Source of the DNA: Candidatus Latescibacterota bacterium
Lineage (GTDB): Bacteria; Latescibacterota; UBA2968; GCA-2709665
Reading direction: 5' to 3'
DNA length: 64,000 bases
Assembly (NCBI GenBank): GCA_012271065.1
Contig: JAAXHE010000037.1
Location: 3,974 to 67,973, forward strand
Both the position numbers and the translations under genes were made by a program. The notes below the pieces were generated by a model, which was not told where the DNA came from, made no database searches, and was given only the letters and a program-made list of their open reading frames with translations. Positions 39,779-48,427 of this stretch are shown piece after piece. How positions within the stretch are numbered: the stretch's first letter is position 1; every line of letters begins with the position of its first letter.

Positions 39779-41281
39779 ATGCTCGCGGTTCACAATAGAC
39801 GTTCGTTCACCATCTATCTGCTGTTGGCGGTCGTCATCGTCGCGGCCCTGAACTTCGTGTCCAGAGACCTGTTCTTTCGCCTGGACCTGACCGCGAACGG
39901 GATCTATTCGCTTTCCGATTCCAGCAAACGGGTGGTGGCGCAGGTTGAAGATCTGTTGACGATGAAGGTCTACTTTACGGACAACCTTCCGGCCCAGTAC
40001 GGCAACAACCGGCGATACCTGCAGGATATTCTGGAGGAATACGAAGCGTTCGGCGGGGGCCGCGTGCGTTTCGAGTTCTTCCGGCCGGAAGACGACCAGA
40101 CGCTGGCGGACGAAGCGCGGAAATACGGGATTCAGCCCGTTCAGCTCCAGGTGGTCGAGAACGACAAGCTGGAAGTGAAGCGGGTCTACATGGGGATGGT
40201 ATTTCTCTATGGGGACGGACGTGAGGTCATCCCGGTGATTGAAAGCACAACCGGCCTCGAGTACGAAATCACCACACAGATCAAAAAGCTTATCGATACC
40301 GAAAAACAGGCGTTGGCATTTGCGATCATCGGCTCCGAGCCGCCCCGGGTCCGCAACGTTTCAGCCGTGCTGCAGCAGTCGTACCTCGTCCGGAACGTCA
40401 GACTGGCCTCGCCGGTGCCCGATGACATCGGTCTGCTGATGATCGGCGGCGTGACGGACTCGCTGAGCGAGGATGAGCTCAGGAACCTGAACGCGTTCGC
40501 GGATCGAGGGGGCAATCTGTTCATCGGTCAGGGTCGGGTCACGGGCGACTTGAACGGTCAACGCGGCACGCCGATACAGTCAAATCTGTTTGAATTCCTT
40601 GAATCGATGGGCCTGCAGGTTAAGGAAAACCTGGTGCTGGACCAGCGGTGCAGTGCGATCACCATCAGCCAGCGCCATGGGTTCCTTCAAATGAGTTCCC
40701 AGATACAGTATCCGTTCTTCCCGGTGGTACACCGCTTTGGCGAGCATCTGACGGTGGAAGGACTCGAACAGGTGCGGCTGCTCTTCAGCAGCGAGATTGC
40801 GCTCGCCGACTCGACCGCTGGCGCCGCGCGGACCACGCCACTGATGTATACGTCCGACCGGTCCGGCGTGATGACCGGGTTCTTCAATCTGCGGCCACTG
40901 GAGAATCCGTTCTTCAATACGTTGAATCAACAGGGAAAGGTGGTGGGGGCGATGGCGCAGCGGGAAGGTCCGCAGGGAGTGAGCCAGGTCGTTCTGGTGG
41001 GTGATTCCGGTCTGTTCGAAGACGAATCGGGGGGGACTTTTCCGGAGAATTTCGTCCTTATTGCGAATGTCGCCGATTTCCTGATGGGCGACAGCGATCT
41101 GGTGGCGCTCCGCTCCCGGGAGATTACGACCCGCCCTCTCGCGGAACTCGGCGACGCCGAGAAGGCGCGCTGGAAATGGCTGAATGTCTTGCTGCCGCCG
41201 GTTCTGATTGTTGCGTACGGGCTGCTGAGATGGCGAAGGGAAGCCGGGCGCGCAAGGATGTTGGAGGAGCAATATGGTTAA
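39779..41281 (+). CDS. GldG-like ABC transporter auxiliary protein
   Basis: This 500-residue protein has an N-terminal membrane helix (about 12-30) followed by RLDLTANGIYSLSDSSKRV, the typical opening of GldG/ABC-type auxiliary proteins. A large extracytoplasmic domain follows (about 45-455), with the DUF-type motif YGNNRRYLQDILEEYEAFG. A C-terminal helix (about 465-483) precedes a basic tail. In gliding bacteria GldG works with GldA and GldF; elsewhere the same trio is of unknown substrate. It overlaps the DUF4340 gene by 8 bp. Confidence 0.9.
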   Translation: MLAVHNRRSFTIYLLLAVVIVAALNFVSRDLFFRLDLTANGIYSLSDSSKRVVAQVEDLLTMKVYFTDNLPAQYGNNRRYLQDILEEYEAFGGGRVRFEFFRPEDDQTLADEARKYGIQPVQLQVVENDKLEVKRVYMGMVFLYGDGREVIPVIESTTGLEYEITTQIKKLIDTEKQALAFAIIGSEPPRVRNVSAVLQQSYLVRNVRLASPVPDDIGLLMIGGVTDSLSEDELRNLNAFADRGGNLFIGQGRVTGDLNGQRGTPIQSNLFEFLESMGLQVKENLVLDQRCSAITISQRHGFLQMSSQIQYPFFPVVHRFGEHLTVEGLEQVRLLFSSEIALADSTAGAARTTPLMYTSDRSGVMTGFFNLRPLENPFFNTLNQQGKVVGAMAQREGPQGVSQVVLVGDSGLFEDESGGTFPENFVLIANVADFLMGDSDLVALRSREITTRPLAELGDAEKARWKWLNVLLPPVLIVAYGLLRWRREAGRARMLEEQYG

Positions 41282-41960
41282 ACGGTTCAGGTTGTGGCTG
41301 ATTGTGATTCTGGCGCTGGCCGCCGGCGTCGCTTACGTTCAGTTTTCCAAGACGAGGCATACCGCTTCCGGCACGCGGATTTTTCAGGGAAGCAGGGACG
41401 ACGTTCAGCAGGTCGTGATCGAACGCGGGGACGAACGCGTTGAACTGCGGCTCGACGGCGACGTGTGGCGGCTTGTGGGCCACGATTCCCTGGAGGTGCG
41501 GGAGGCGCCGATTGACAATCTGTTCGACAGGGTGTTAAAGGTCGAGCGCACGACCCTGATGACCCGAAACGCGGACCGGTGGAACGTTTATTCAGTGGAC
41601 GATTCAGCCGGGACCCGGTTGTCCGTGAGGAACGCGGGGGGTGCGGAACTGGCCGCTTTCGTGTTCGGCCAGTCCAGGCGGGACTGGAGTAAGAATTATG
41701 TGCGTCTCGGGTCCGGTAAAGCGGTATATCTGACCAATAACAATATCACCTACTATCTGAACGCAACGCCCGACTTCTGGGGCCGTAAGCCGGAGCCGGC
41801 CGCGGCGGACACGACGGGCCCGGATATCGACGTGGGCGCGGATGCTCCTTCCGGATCAGCGCCGGCGTCTCCGGTTCTGATCGATGCAAAGCGGGATACG
41901 TCCGGCCCGCTGAACCTGAATCTGGGTGCGGTGGCGGATACCGCAAAAACCCGGGAGTGA
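41274..41960 (+). CDS. DUF4340 domain protein (exporter partner)
   Basis: This 228-residue protein has an N-terminal membrane anchor (about 6-23) and an extracytoplasmic DUF4340 region (about 45-165), with VVIERGDERVELR, EAPIDNLFDRVLKVE and YVRLGSGKAVYL. The C-terminal 60 residues are low-complexity and rich in Ala, Asp and Pro. DUF4340 proteins commonly follow GldG-like genes, as here, so it is very likely a fourth component of the exporter. The start is the ATG at 41274 with GGAGGAG upstream. Two terminators follow. Confidence 0.87.
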   Translation: MVKRFRLWLIVILALAAGVAYVQFSKTRHTASGTRIFQGSRDDVQQVVIERGDERVELRLDGDVWRLVGHDSLEVREAPIDNLFDRVLKVERTTLMTRNADRWNVYSVDDSAGTRLSVRNAGGAELAAFVFGQSRRDWSKNYVRLGSGKAVYLTNNNITYYLNATPDFWGRKPEPAAADTTGPDIDVGADAPSGSAPASPVLIDAKRDTSGPLNLNLGAVADTAKTRE

Positions 41961-42025
41961 GCGGGCAGTACCGAATTTCGCCTGCATCGTCTACGCATCA
42001 ACCGAAAAGACACAGTATCGAACTG

Positions 42026-42055
42026 GCGCGGGAACTCCATTCCCGCGCTATTTTC
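42026..42055 (+). terminator. First terminator after the ABC operon
   Basis: GCGCGGGAA (42026-42034) and TTCCCGCGC (42040-42048) form a perfect 9-bp stem with a 5-base loop, followed by TATTTTCG. It lies 66 bp after the DUF4340 stop. Confidence 0.75.
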
Positions 42056-42108
42056 GTGTCCAGAATCCGGTTGCATTGACCCACCAGGTTATTATCTTGC
42101 ACTCGACA

Positions 42109-42152
42109 GGCGCCCGAAGGCAAGACCCGGTTGCGGGCGCCGGTTTTCTTTC
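42109..42152 (+). terminator. Second, tandem terminator-like hairpin
   Basis: GGCGCCCG (42109-42116) pairs with CGGGCGCC (42134-42141), followed by GGTTTTCTTTC. Together with the first hairpin it fills the otherwise gene-free stretch between the exporter operon and the next gene. Confidence 0.6.
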
Positions 42153-42301
42153 ATGATTCCCCGATGGTATCGGCGAGTCGGCGGGCATCCGGATTGAATA
42201 ACGCGTGTCTGCCGGGATTTTCACGTCGTCGGAAAAAAAAGGAATCCGTCGCCTGAAGGTTGACGCCAGGCGGGCCGCGTCCCGAACTCCGGAGGATGGT
42301 T

Positions 42302-43168
42302 GTGCAGATTGCATGGAGCGGCCTGTCTCAGTGTTACGAGTTCGACACCGGCGAGATCATGGGCGGCATTCAACCCTTTTCGAATTACCACGGCATCTGC
42401 GGGCTGATGCACCGGGGATACAGGGCCGGCGTGGTTCGGCACAGCAAGGCGCTTTTGAATGCCGAATATTATCTCAGGCCGGGATCGGGGATGGTGATGT
42501 ACCCGCGGCGGCTCACCCTGGGGAGGAAGGTGGCGCACGAGCTGAATCAGAACGGCGTGGCTGTCCACTTCCCCGCGGAGCCGGATTTCGGGCTGGAGAT
42601 GGACCTCTTTTATCGGCCGCACGGCGACGCGGTAGACCTGAAGATGACCATACGGCCGTCGGCGGACATCCAGCGCTTCGAGATTTTTTTCGCCTCGTAC
42701 ATCGCCGAGGTCTTCGACGAGACCTGGGTGCCGATTGTGAATGCCGAGGGGCGCCGGACCTGGACGCGGCTCAACAATAGGGCGGTGATCAACCGCACGT
42801 TCGGCGTCGCCCGAAACGACCTGTCGCGTGAGACGATTGAGGATTGACGTTACGGTGAGCCGGACAGGGGGATGCATCGGGACCTGGAAGAAAGCGACTT
42901 CAGCCTGCCCATCCTTGCCGCGAGGAATTCGTCAAACGGGTTCACGCTGGTTTTCCTCTGCGACCCCGCCCACACGACCTACCTGACCGGTCAGTACCAC
43001 GGATGGGACACCGCGCACGACTGGTGTTATGGTGCGGACCTGGCGGCGGGCGCGGAGATGGTGACGCACACGAGAATGGTCTATCGGTGTTTTCCGGATG
43101 CACGGGTCCTTGGCAGGGGGATCGCTGAATTGTGGACCGCCTTTGCCGGGCCCGGGCCCAAATCCTGA
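42302..43168 (+). pseudogene. Unrecognised gene interrupted by an in-frame TGA
   Basis: One reading frame of 289 codons is split by TGA at 42845-42847. The first part (181 residues from a GTG at 42302 with GGAGG six bases upstream) is beta-strand rich, ending RNDLSRETIED. The second part is 98 residues if restarted at the ATG at 42872. It stays in the same frame and reads as ordinary coding sequence from just after the stop (RYGEPDRG..., then LPILAARNSSNGFTLVFL and GQYHGWDTAHDW). I read it as a single ~288-residue protein broken by a nonsense change. Two separate coupled genes remain possible. I do not recognise the family. It precedes a DegT aminotransferase by 21 bp. Confidence 0.6.
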
Positions 43169-43189
43169 CAAAATCAAGGAGGCAGGAGC

Positions 43190-44428
43190 ATGCTTGCGAT
43201 CGATGGCGGTGAGAAGGTCCGTAAAGTGCCCATGCCCGCGCGGCGTCTCTTCGGAGAGGAGGAGAAGCAGGCCGTGATGGCGCTGTTCGACGAGAGTATC
43301 CGTTCAGGGAACGCGTTCGGGTACGATGGGCCGGAGGAACGCGCGTACGAACGGGACTTCGCGGATTTCATGGGCGGCGGATACGCGGACCTCGTGAATT
43401 CGGGTACCACTTCTCTTTACTCGGGGCTTGGCGCCCTTGAACTGGAGGTCCCGGGCGAGGTGGTGGTGCCGCCAGTCACCGATCCGGGAGGGGCCATGCC
43501 TGTGGCGCTCCTGAACCTGGTACCCGTTGTGGCGGACGCGGATCCGGGCACGTTCAACGCCGGGGCGGAACAGATCGAGGCCGTTCTGACCGAACATTCG
43601 CGTGCGATTATCGTTGCGCACATCGCCGGGGAACCGGCGGACATGGATCCGATTCTGGATCTGGCCCAATCGCGCGGATTGCCCGTGATCGAAGACTGCG
43701 CGCAGGCGCATGGCGCAAAGTACCGGGGACGGCTCGTGGGCAGTATGGGGACGATGGGGACGTTCTCGACGATGAGCGGCAAGCATCACGCCACGGGCTC
43801 GCAGGGCGGCGTGGTCTTTGTGAAAGATCACGATCTTTACTGGCGGGTGAAGCGATTTTCCGATCGGGGCAAGCCTTTCAATCTCGAAGGGAGCGGTCTG
43901 TCCAACGTGAGGGCGAGCCTGAATATGAACGGGAGCGATCTGGCCGCCGCGATCGGCAGGGTGCAGTTGCGCCGCCTGGGCGAGATTGCGGATAGCCGTC
44001 GGAGGGCGGGAGATGCGATACGGGATGGCATCGACCATCTGAAGGCCGTATCCATGGGCAGGCAGGTGCCCGGTACCGAGTGCGTATACTGGTTCCTCCG
44101 CTTCCACGTGGAGACAGCGAAACTGAGCGTGGACAAGGCGGGCTTCGTCAAGGCGCTGGCGGCCGAAGGCATTTCGGCGTCTGTATCCTACCGGCACATC
44201 CCGTCCGAGTCGGCGTGGTTCAGGGAACGCAAGGTCTTCGGCAACAGCGACTATCCCTGGGGACTCCCCGACTACGGGGGCGACCGCAACGCCACCTTCC
44301 CCTGTCCCAACGCGGTCGAGGCCGCTGAGAGCCACTTTACAATGCCAATCCATGAGAACTACGGAGACCAGGAGGTGTCCGACATCATTGCCGCTCTTGA
44401 AAAGGTGGAGACGGCTTATCTGAAATAG
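43190..44428 (+). CDS. DegT/DnrJ/EryC1/StrS family PLP protein
   Basis: This 412-residue protein has the sugar-aminotransferase fold: LVNSGTTSLYSGLGAL (cofactor phosphate), the Asp169 in VIEDCAQAHGAKYRG and the Schiff-base Lys198 in TFSTMSGKHHATGSQGGVV. Family members transaminate (or dehydrate) nucleotide-linked keto-sugars, as in aminosugar synthesis. No other sugar-nucleotide gene is adjacent, so the substrate is open; similar stand-alone members occur in myo-inositol-type clusters. The ATG at 43190 has AGGAGG nine bases upstream. It is 21 bp after the interrupted gene and 61 bp before the transglutaminase-like gene. Confidence 0.9.
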   Translation: MLAIDGGEKVRKVPMPARRLFGEEEKQAVMALFDESIRSGNAFGYDGPEERAYERDFADFMGGGYADLVNSGTTSLYSGLGALELEVPGEVVVPPVTDPGGAMPVALLNLVPVVADADPGTFNAGAEQIEAVLTEHSRAIIVAHIAGEPADMDPILDLAQSRGLPVIEDCAQAHGAKYRGRLVGSMGTMGTFSTMSGKHHATGSQGGVVFVKDHDLYWRVKRFSDRGKPFNLEGSGLSNVRASLNMNGSDLAAAIGRVQLRRLGEIADSRRRAGDAIRDGIDHLKAVSMGRQVPGTECVYWFLRFHVETAKLSVDKAGFVKALAAEGISASVSYRHIPSESAWFRERKVFGNSDYPWGLPDYGGDRNATFPCPNAVEAAESHFTMPIHENYGDQEVSDIIAALEKVETAYLK

Positions 44429-44489
44429 GCGGTTGTCATCCGCGGCACTGAAGGGGCGGCGCGCACGGGAAACCGTCCGGGATCGGAGA

Positions 44490-46565
44490 ATGGCTGAAGT
44501 GGACTTCAGAGAAATAAAGAGTGTTTACCACGCACGGGAGGTCTACCGTACGGCCGACGTCGCCGATCTCTGGATGGGCGAAGACGATGCCGGTATCCGC
44601 CTCTTCAGGGGTTCGGTGGTCGAGAACGACAGCCCCGGCGCCGGACGGTCGGACGACCTGGCCGTGGACCCGTTTTTGGAGCTGTCCGGCGGGTTGGCGT
44701 TGAAAAAAGCACTGGTGGTGCGGCAAAACCCCACGGGACCGGCGCAGGTGGCCTTTATCGCACGGGAGCGAAGAGGTCATTCGGCCACGCTGCGAATCAA
44801 CGTCAACGGGCGGGAGGTGCTGCGCCCGCCGTCCCCGCTGGCCACCCCGGACGCGAGGCAGTATTGGGAACTGGCGCCCGATGAAGGCGCCTGGAGCTGG
44901 AGCCGATGGTACTACGTGGAATTGCCCGACGGCTGCCTTCGCCAGGGTGAAAACCGGCTGGTTTTCGACGTCGCCGACGGTGGGGTCGGGTGGAGTCTGA
45001 TGGTGGCGGACTACCGGGACTATGCAAAGGGGACGCCCGATCCGGTCGTGCTGCCGGCTTCGAGTCTTGTGCGCCGAAATGGTGAATGGGCGCCTGAGCG
45101 CGGCGAATATGTGATCCGGCTGGTCCTTGGCGGGTACCGCGAAACCGGGCTTGCCGTATCGCCGGTCATCGATGCCGCCGGCGAAGGGGAGGTTAAGCGG
45201 CGGCACGCCATTGGCGGTTTGCGTCTGGATTGGGACGTCGAATTGCCCGCCGTCGCCGTCGCCCATTGTGACGTGAGGACCGGACAGGATCCCGCGTTAA
45301 ATGGGGCGGGTTGGAGCGGCTGGCAAACGTGCGAACGCGGGTCGGCGATTACACGCGTTGCGGGACGTTATCTCCAGTGGCGGATGCGGTTACAGACGTC
45401 GGACCCGGCGTGTACGCCCGTGTTGAAGGCGATTCGGATCCTGGCCGACGTACGACCGGAAGGAAGCGAACCGCCCCGTGTCGTCAGCGTGGAAAACGCG
45501 TCCATCCGGCGGTCTTCGTACTGGATCGCCGATGAGGACTACCGGCACGACAGCTTAAGGGAACTGCGCGACCGGTTCGAACTGGATGCCGTTGTCTCCG
45601 GGGCGCAGACCGAATTCGAAGCGATCGAGCGCCTGATGGCGTGGGCGTATGCCGTTCCGCTGGGTGCGTGCCGGCACTATCCATGGGACGTTCTGAAATG
45701 GCTGACGCTCGATCGGGATTCATCGGGTGCGATTGTAATGAACCGGTACCCGGAACGGCGGCGCGACAAGATGTGTCTCTATCCCAATGTCGCACTGGTA
45801 GCCGCCTGTCTGAGTTTCGGATATCCCGCGCGGCACGTGAACTTCCACAGCGAAGGCATGACCGGACACGAGATCGCAGAGGTCTGGTCGAACGACTATT
45901 GCAAGTGGGTCCACCTGGACGCGACGCGGGATTTCTACTGGTACGATCCGAAGACGCGTGTACCGCTGGATACGCTGGAGGTGCACCAGGTCCTGGCGAA
46001 CAGGCTCGAGGACGTCGAACGCTGGGACCGTCCATATCTGTTCCGGCAGGATCTCGATGCTCTCGTACGGGACCTGCCGATTGCGATTCGGGAAGGAAGC
46101 CACGAGTTCTCGACAAAGGAGGGGGCGCACTTTCTGTTCAGGTCGTTCTGTCATTTCCGAATGATTCCGCGCAGCAACGTGTTCAGCCAGCCGCGTCCGC
46201 TGCCGGTGAGTCAGGGTACCGAGGCGTGGGCCTGGGACGGGTATCTCAACTGGGCTGACGACAAGGTGCCGGCACTGCCTCACTTCACGCGTCACACGAA
46301 TCGGCGATCCGATTTCTATCCGTCGATGAACCGGACCCGGTTCACCGCGTTGGGGAATGAGGATGGGACCGCTCTGAGGGTCAACCTGGAAACGCAGACA
46401 CCGGGTTTCTCGGGTTATCTGTCCTGCCTGGACCGAGACGAGTGGAAATCTTGCCGTGAGGCGTTCGACTGGCAACTGCACGACGGGGTGAACACGATGC
46501 ATGTGCGTTCCGTCAATAGCGCCGGCGTGAAGGGCCCCGTCAGCAGTCTGGCCGTTGCATTGTAA
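44490..46565 (+). CDS. Large protein with a transglutaminase-like domain
   Basis: This protein of about 691 residues has beta-rich N-terminal regions (about 1-330) and then a transglutaminase/protease-like core. The likely triad is Cys429 (RRDKMCLYPNVALVA), His460 (GMTGHEIAEVWSND) and Asp477 (KWVHLDATRDF), with the typical spacing and the FGYPARHV strand between. A C-terminal beta domain follows (about 600-691). No clear signal peptide is seen. The start is uncertain: the ATG at 44490 has GGAGA very close, a GTG at 44499 is better spaced, and a TTG at 44433 gives 19 more residues. It lies after the DegT gene and may act on the same product (inference). Confidence 0.75.
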   Translation: MAEVDFREIKSVYHAREVYRTADVADLWMGEDDAGIRLFRGSVVENDSPGAGRSDDLAVDPFLELSGGLALKKALVVRQNPTGPAQVAFIARERRGHSATLRINVNGREVLRPPSPLATPDARQYWELAPDEGAWSWSRWYYVELPDGCLRQGENRLVFDVADGGVGWSLMVADYRDYAKGTPDPVVLPASSLVRRNGEWAPERGEYVIRLVLGGYRETGLAVSPVIDAAGEGEVKRRHAIGGLRLDWDVELPAVAVAHCDVRTGQDPALNGAGWSGWQTCERGSAITRVAGRYLQWRMRLQTSDPACTPVLKAIRILADVRPEGSEPPRVVSVENASIRRSSYWIADEDYRHDSLRELRDRFELDAVVSGAQTEFEAIERLMAWAYAVPLGACRHYPWDVLKWLTLDRDSSGAIVMNRYPERRRDKMCLYPNVALVAACLSFGYPARHVNFHSEGMTGHEIAEVWSNDYCKWVHLDATRDFYWYDPKTRVPLDTLEVHQVLANRLEDVERWDRPYLFRQDLDALVRDLPIAIREGSHEFSTKEGAHFLFRSFCHFRMIPRSNVFSQPRPLPVSQGTEAWAWDGYLNWADDKVPALPHFTRHTNRRSDFYPSMNRTRFTALGNEDGTALRVNLETQTPGFSGYLSCLDRDEWKSCREAFDWQLHDGVNTMHVRSVNSAGVKGPVSSLAVAL

Positions 46566-46601
46566 CGGTATTCCTTATCGTTTTTTCCAAAAGTGTCGTC
46601 T

Positions 46602-46628
46602 GCCGCCCCTGTGGGGGTGGCTTTTTTT
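46602..46628 (+). terminator. Strong Rho-independent terminator
   Basis: GCCGCCCC, TGT loop and GGGGGTGGC form a GC-rich hairpin followed by seven T. It lies 37 bp after the transglutaminase-like gene and separates it from the sigma-factor gene. Confidence 0.85.
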
Positions 46629-46745
46629 GTGACGGCAGGCGACCTGACACCGGTTTTTTTTGTATGTGAAGGATACTTTTCTGTGTGATGCGCATCTGTA
46701 TTCATGTCACACGCGCGGTGATTTGACCTTTCTTGGAGGCGAATC

Positions 46746-48113
46746 TTGGATACGCTGGGAGATCGAGACCTGGTCCGTCTTGCGGTCTCGGGAGAAACAT
46801 GGGCGTACGGCCGTCTGGTGGAGCGCTACGGCGAACGGGTTCTGGCGAGGGTCCGCCGCGTGGTCAGGCGTCCGGACGACGCCGAAGACCTGGCCCAGGA
46901 GGTGTTCCTGCTGGCGTTTCGACGCCTGGGTCAACTCCACGATGGCAGCAGGTTTTCTCCGTGGCTTTTGAGAATTGCGGAAAACACGGCCCGAAATTGG
47001 CACCGGCGGCGGATGGTGCAAATCCGATTCGAGGAGCGATTGTCGAAGGAGTGGGCAGGGCACCCCGTAGATGAGTCGGAGTCGGAACGGGAGGCCCGCA
47101 TGATGGTCAGGGAGGCGATTCGCCGGCTTTCAGGCGCGCACAGGGAGGTTATTGAACATCACTATTACAAGGGCCGTTCCTACGCGGAAACCGCAAATCA
47201 GTTGGGGCTGGAAGTCAACATCGTCCGCAGCCGCCTGCAGAAGGCGAGGCAGCGGATCAGAAAGGAGATGAGCGAAATGACAACCGCTGGAAATACGTAC
47301 GATCTTACGGCGCAGGACCTTCGGGCCCTCCATTGGGCGACCCGGTTTGTGAGCACGGACGAATCACGCCGTATTCTTTGCGGGGTGTGCCTGGAACCAG
47401 GCGGACGCGTTGTCGCATGCAATGGCGCAAGATTGCTGCTGCGCACGCTGGAGGGCACGGAGGACATGGAGAAGCGGGTTATCCTGGGGCCCGGGTTCGA
47501 GATGCCGGCGCCAGTTCCAAAGCGGGCTACGCTATCGATCCGGGAGGAACAGGCATTTCTGAACGCCGCGGGAGAAGACGAACTCGTAATACCGATTCTC
47601 GACGAACCCTATGTAAACTATGAGGCAGTGATACCGGAAAAGGGCGGCAGTTTCGTTCGGATATCCTCGGATGGATTGCTACAGGCAGTGAGCCTTATCG
47701 CGGAGCATCTTGAACCCAGGCATCCGGCTGCAGAAGTCTGGACGTATTCGCCACAAGTAGAAGTTCAGATTTCTCGGGAGCATCAGACGCTCTCGCTGAT
47801 CACGTCGAGAGACCTGGGCTATCGTGCCGCCAGAGAGAATGCCGGTAAACCTGTATCGAATGACGATGCCCCATGGGCCGGCGTTCCGTACTGGCGGTTC
47901 ACGACCTCAATGGATGGCCAGATCAACCTGGAAGACAGTCCTGAACCGTTCAGGTCCAGTGTAAATCACGCCTACCTGAGTGACGCTGTCTCCGGAATTG
48001 AAACCGGGGGAATGCTGGATATACACCTTTCCGATCCCATGGAGGGTCTACTCTTCACTTCATGCGACCATCCTGACCGGAAAGCGCTGGTGATGCCGAT
48101 GAGAATCGAGTAG
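46746..48113 (+). CDS. ECF-type sigma factor fused to DNA polymerase III beta-clamp domains
   Basis: This 455-residue protein has two halves. Residues 8-88 are sigma region 2 (AYGRLVERYGERVLARV, DDAEDLAQEVFLLAFRRL, RFSPWLLRIAENTARNW). Residues 110-172 are sigma region 4 (LSGAHREVIEHHYYKGRSY, then the helix-turn-helix ETANQLGLEVNIVRSRLQKA). Residues 183-455 look like domains 2 and 3 of DnaN. ATRFVSTDESRRILCGV and ACNGARLLL match the 'S.D..R..L.GV' and 'ATDG.RL' motifs, EPYVNYEAVIP matches 'FPDY..VIP', and the protein ends ALVMPMRIE, the clamp's peptide-binding C-terminus. The TTG start (46746) follows GGAGG by six bases, with no stop or frame change at the joint. It is alone between two terminators. 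Confidence 0.88.
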   Translation: MDTLGDRDLVRLAVSGETWAYGRLVERYGERVLARVRRVVRRPDDAEDLAQEVFLLAFRRLGQLHDGSRFSPWLLRIAENTARNWHRRRMVQIRFEERLSKEWAGHPVDESESEREARMMVREAIRRLSGAHREVIEHHYYKGRSYAETANQLGLEVNIVRSRLQKARQRIRKEMSEMTTAGNTYDLTAQDLRALHWATRFVSTDESRRILCGVCLEPGGRVVACNGARLLLRTLEGTEDMEKRVILGPGFEMPAPVPKRATLSIREEQAFLNAAGEDELVIPILDEPYVNYEAVIPEKGGSFVRISSDGLLQAVSLIAEHLEPRHPAAEVWTYSPQVEVQISREHQTLSLITSRDLGYRAARENAGKPVSNDDAPWAGVPYWRFTTSMDGQINLEDSPEPFRSSVNHAYLSDAVSGIETGGMLDIHLSDPMEGLLFTSCDHPDRKALVMPMRIE

Positions 48114-48163
48114 ACGGCAGTGGGGAACGTGTACAAAACGCAAAGCGAATGGCAATGCAAAAG

Positions 48164-48191
48164 CCGGGCGCCCCTTTTCGGGAGCGCCCGG
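48164..48191. terminator. Hairpin downstream of the sigma-clamp gene
   Basis: CCGGGCGC with GCGCCCGG forms an 8-bp GC stem extended by three more G-C pairs around a TTTT loop. The plus-strand flank is only moderately T-rich; on the minus strand CTTTTG follows. It probably ends transcription from both sides: the sigma-clamp gene (plus) and the HU/nucleotidase unit (minus). Confidence 0.6.
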
Positions 48192-48221
48192 TTCGACTTT
48201 CTGAAGGGACGTTGACCGCAT

Positions 48222-48260
48222 CTATCGGGCGGTCGCCCTCCACGTCGTAATCTCCTTCAT
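48222..48260 (-). CDS. Possible 12-codon mini-ORF
   Basis: On the minus strand an ATG at 48260 is preceded six bases upstream by a near-ideal AAAGGAGG, and opens a reading frame of only 12 codons (MKEITTWRATAR, stop at 48222). A 65-codon frame ending at the same stop begins at 48419, eight bases after the nucleotidase stop, but with a weak ribosome site. The hairpin at 48191-48164 follows. I cannot tell whether either is translated. Confidence 0.25.
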   Translation of the reverse strand: MKEITTWRATAR

Positions 48261-48427
48261 GATCCGCCTCCTTTCTTTACTCAGACCGGTCACGCGCCAT
48301 GACCAGTCCGGGTTCTGTCGACGCATCAACAGGATGGATACGGTACGGTCCGCATGTCTACACACCTGTGGATGCACGGGCATCAGCCCCGCTTCGAAGG
48401 GCCGGCCGATGATCGTCATTCCAACCG

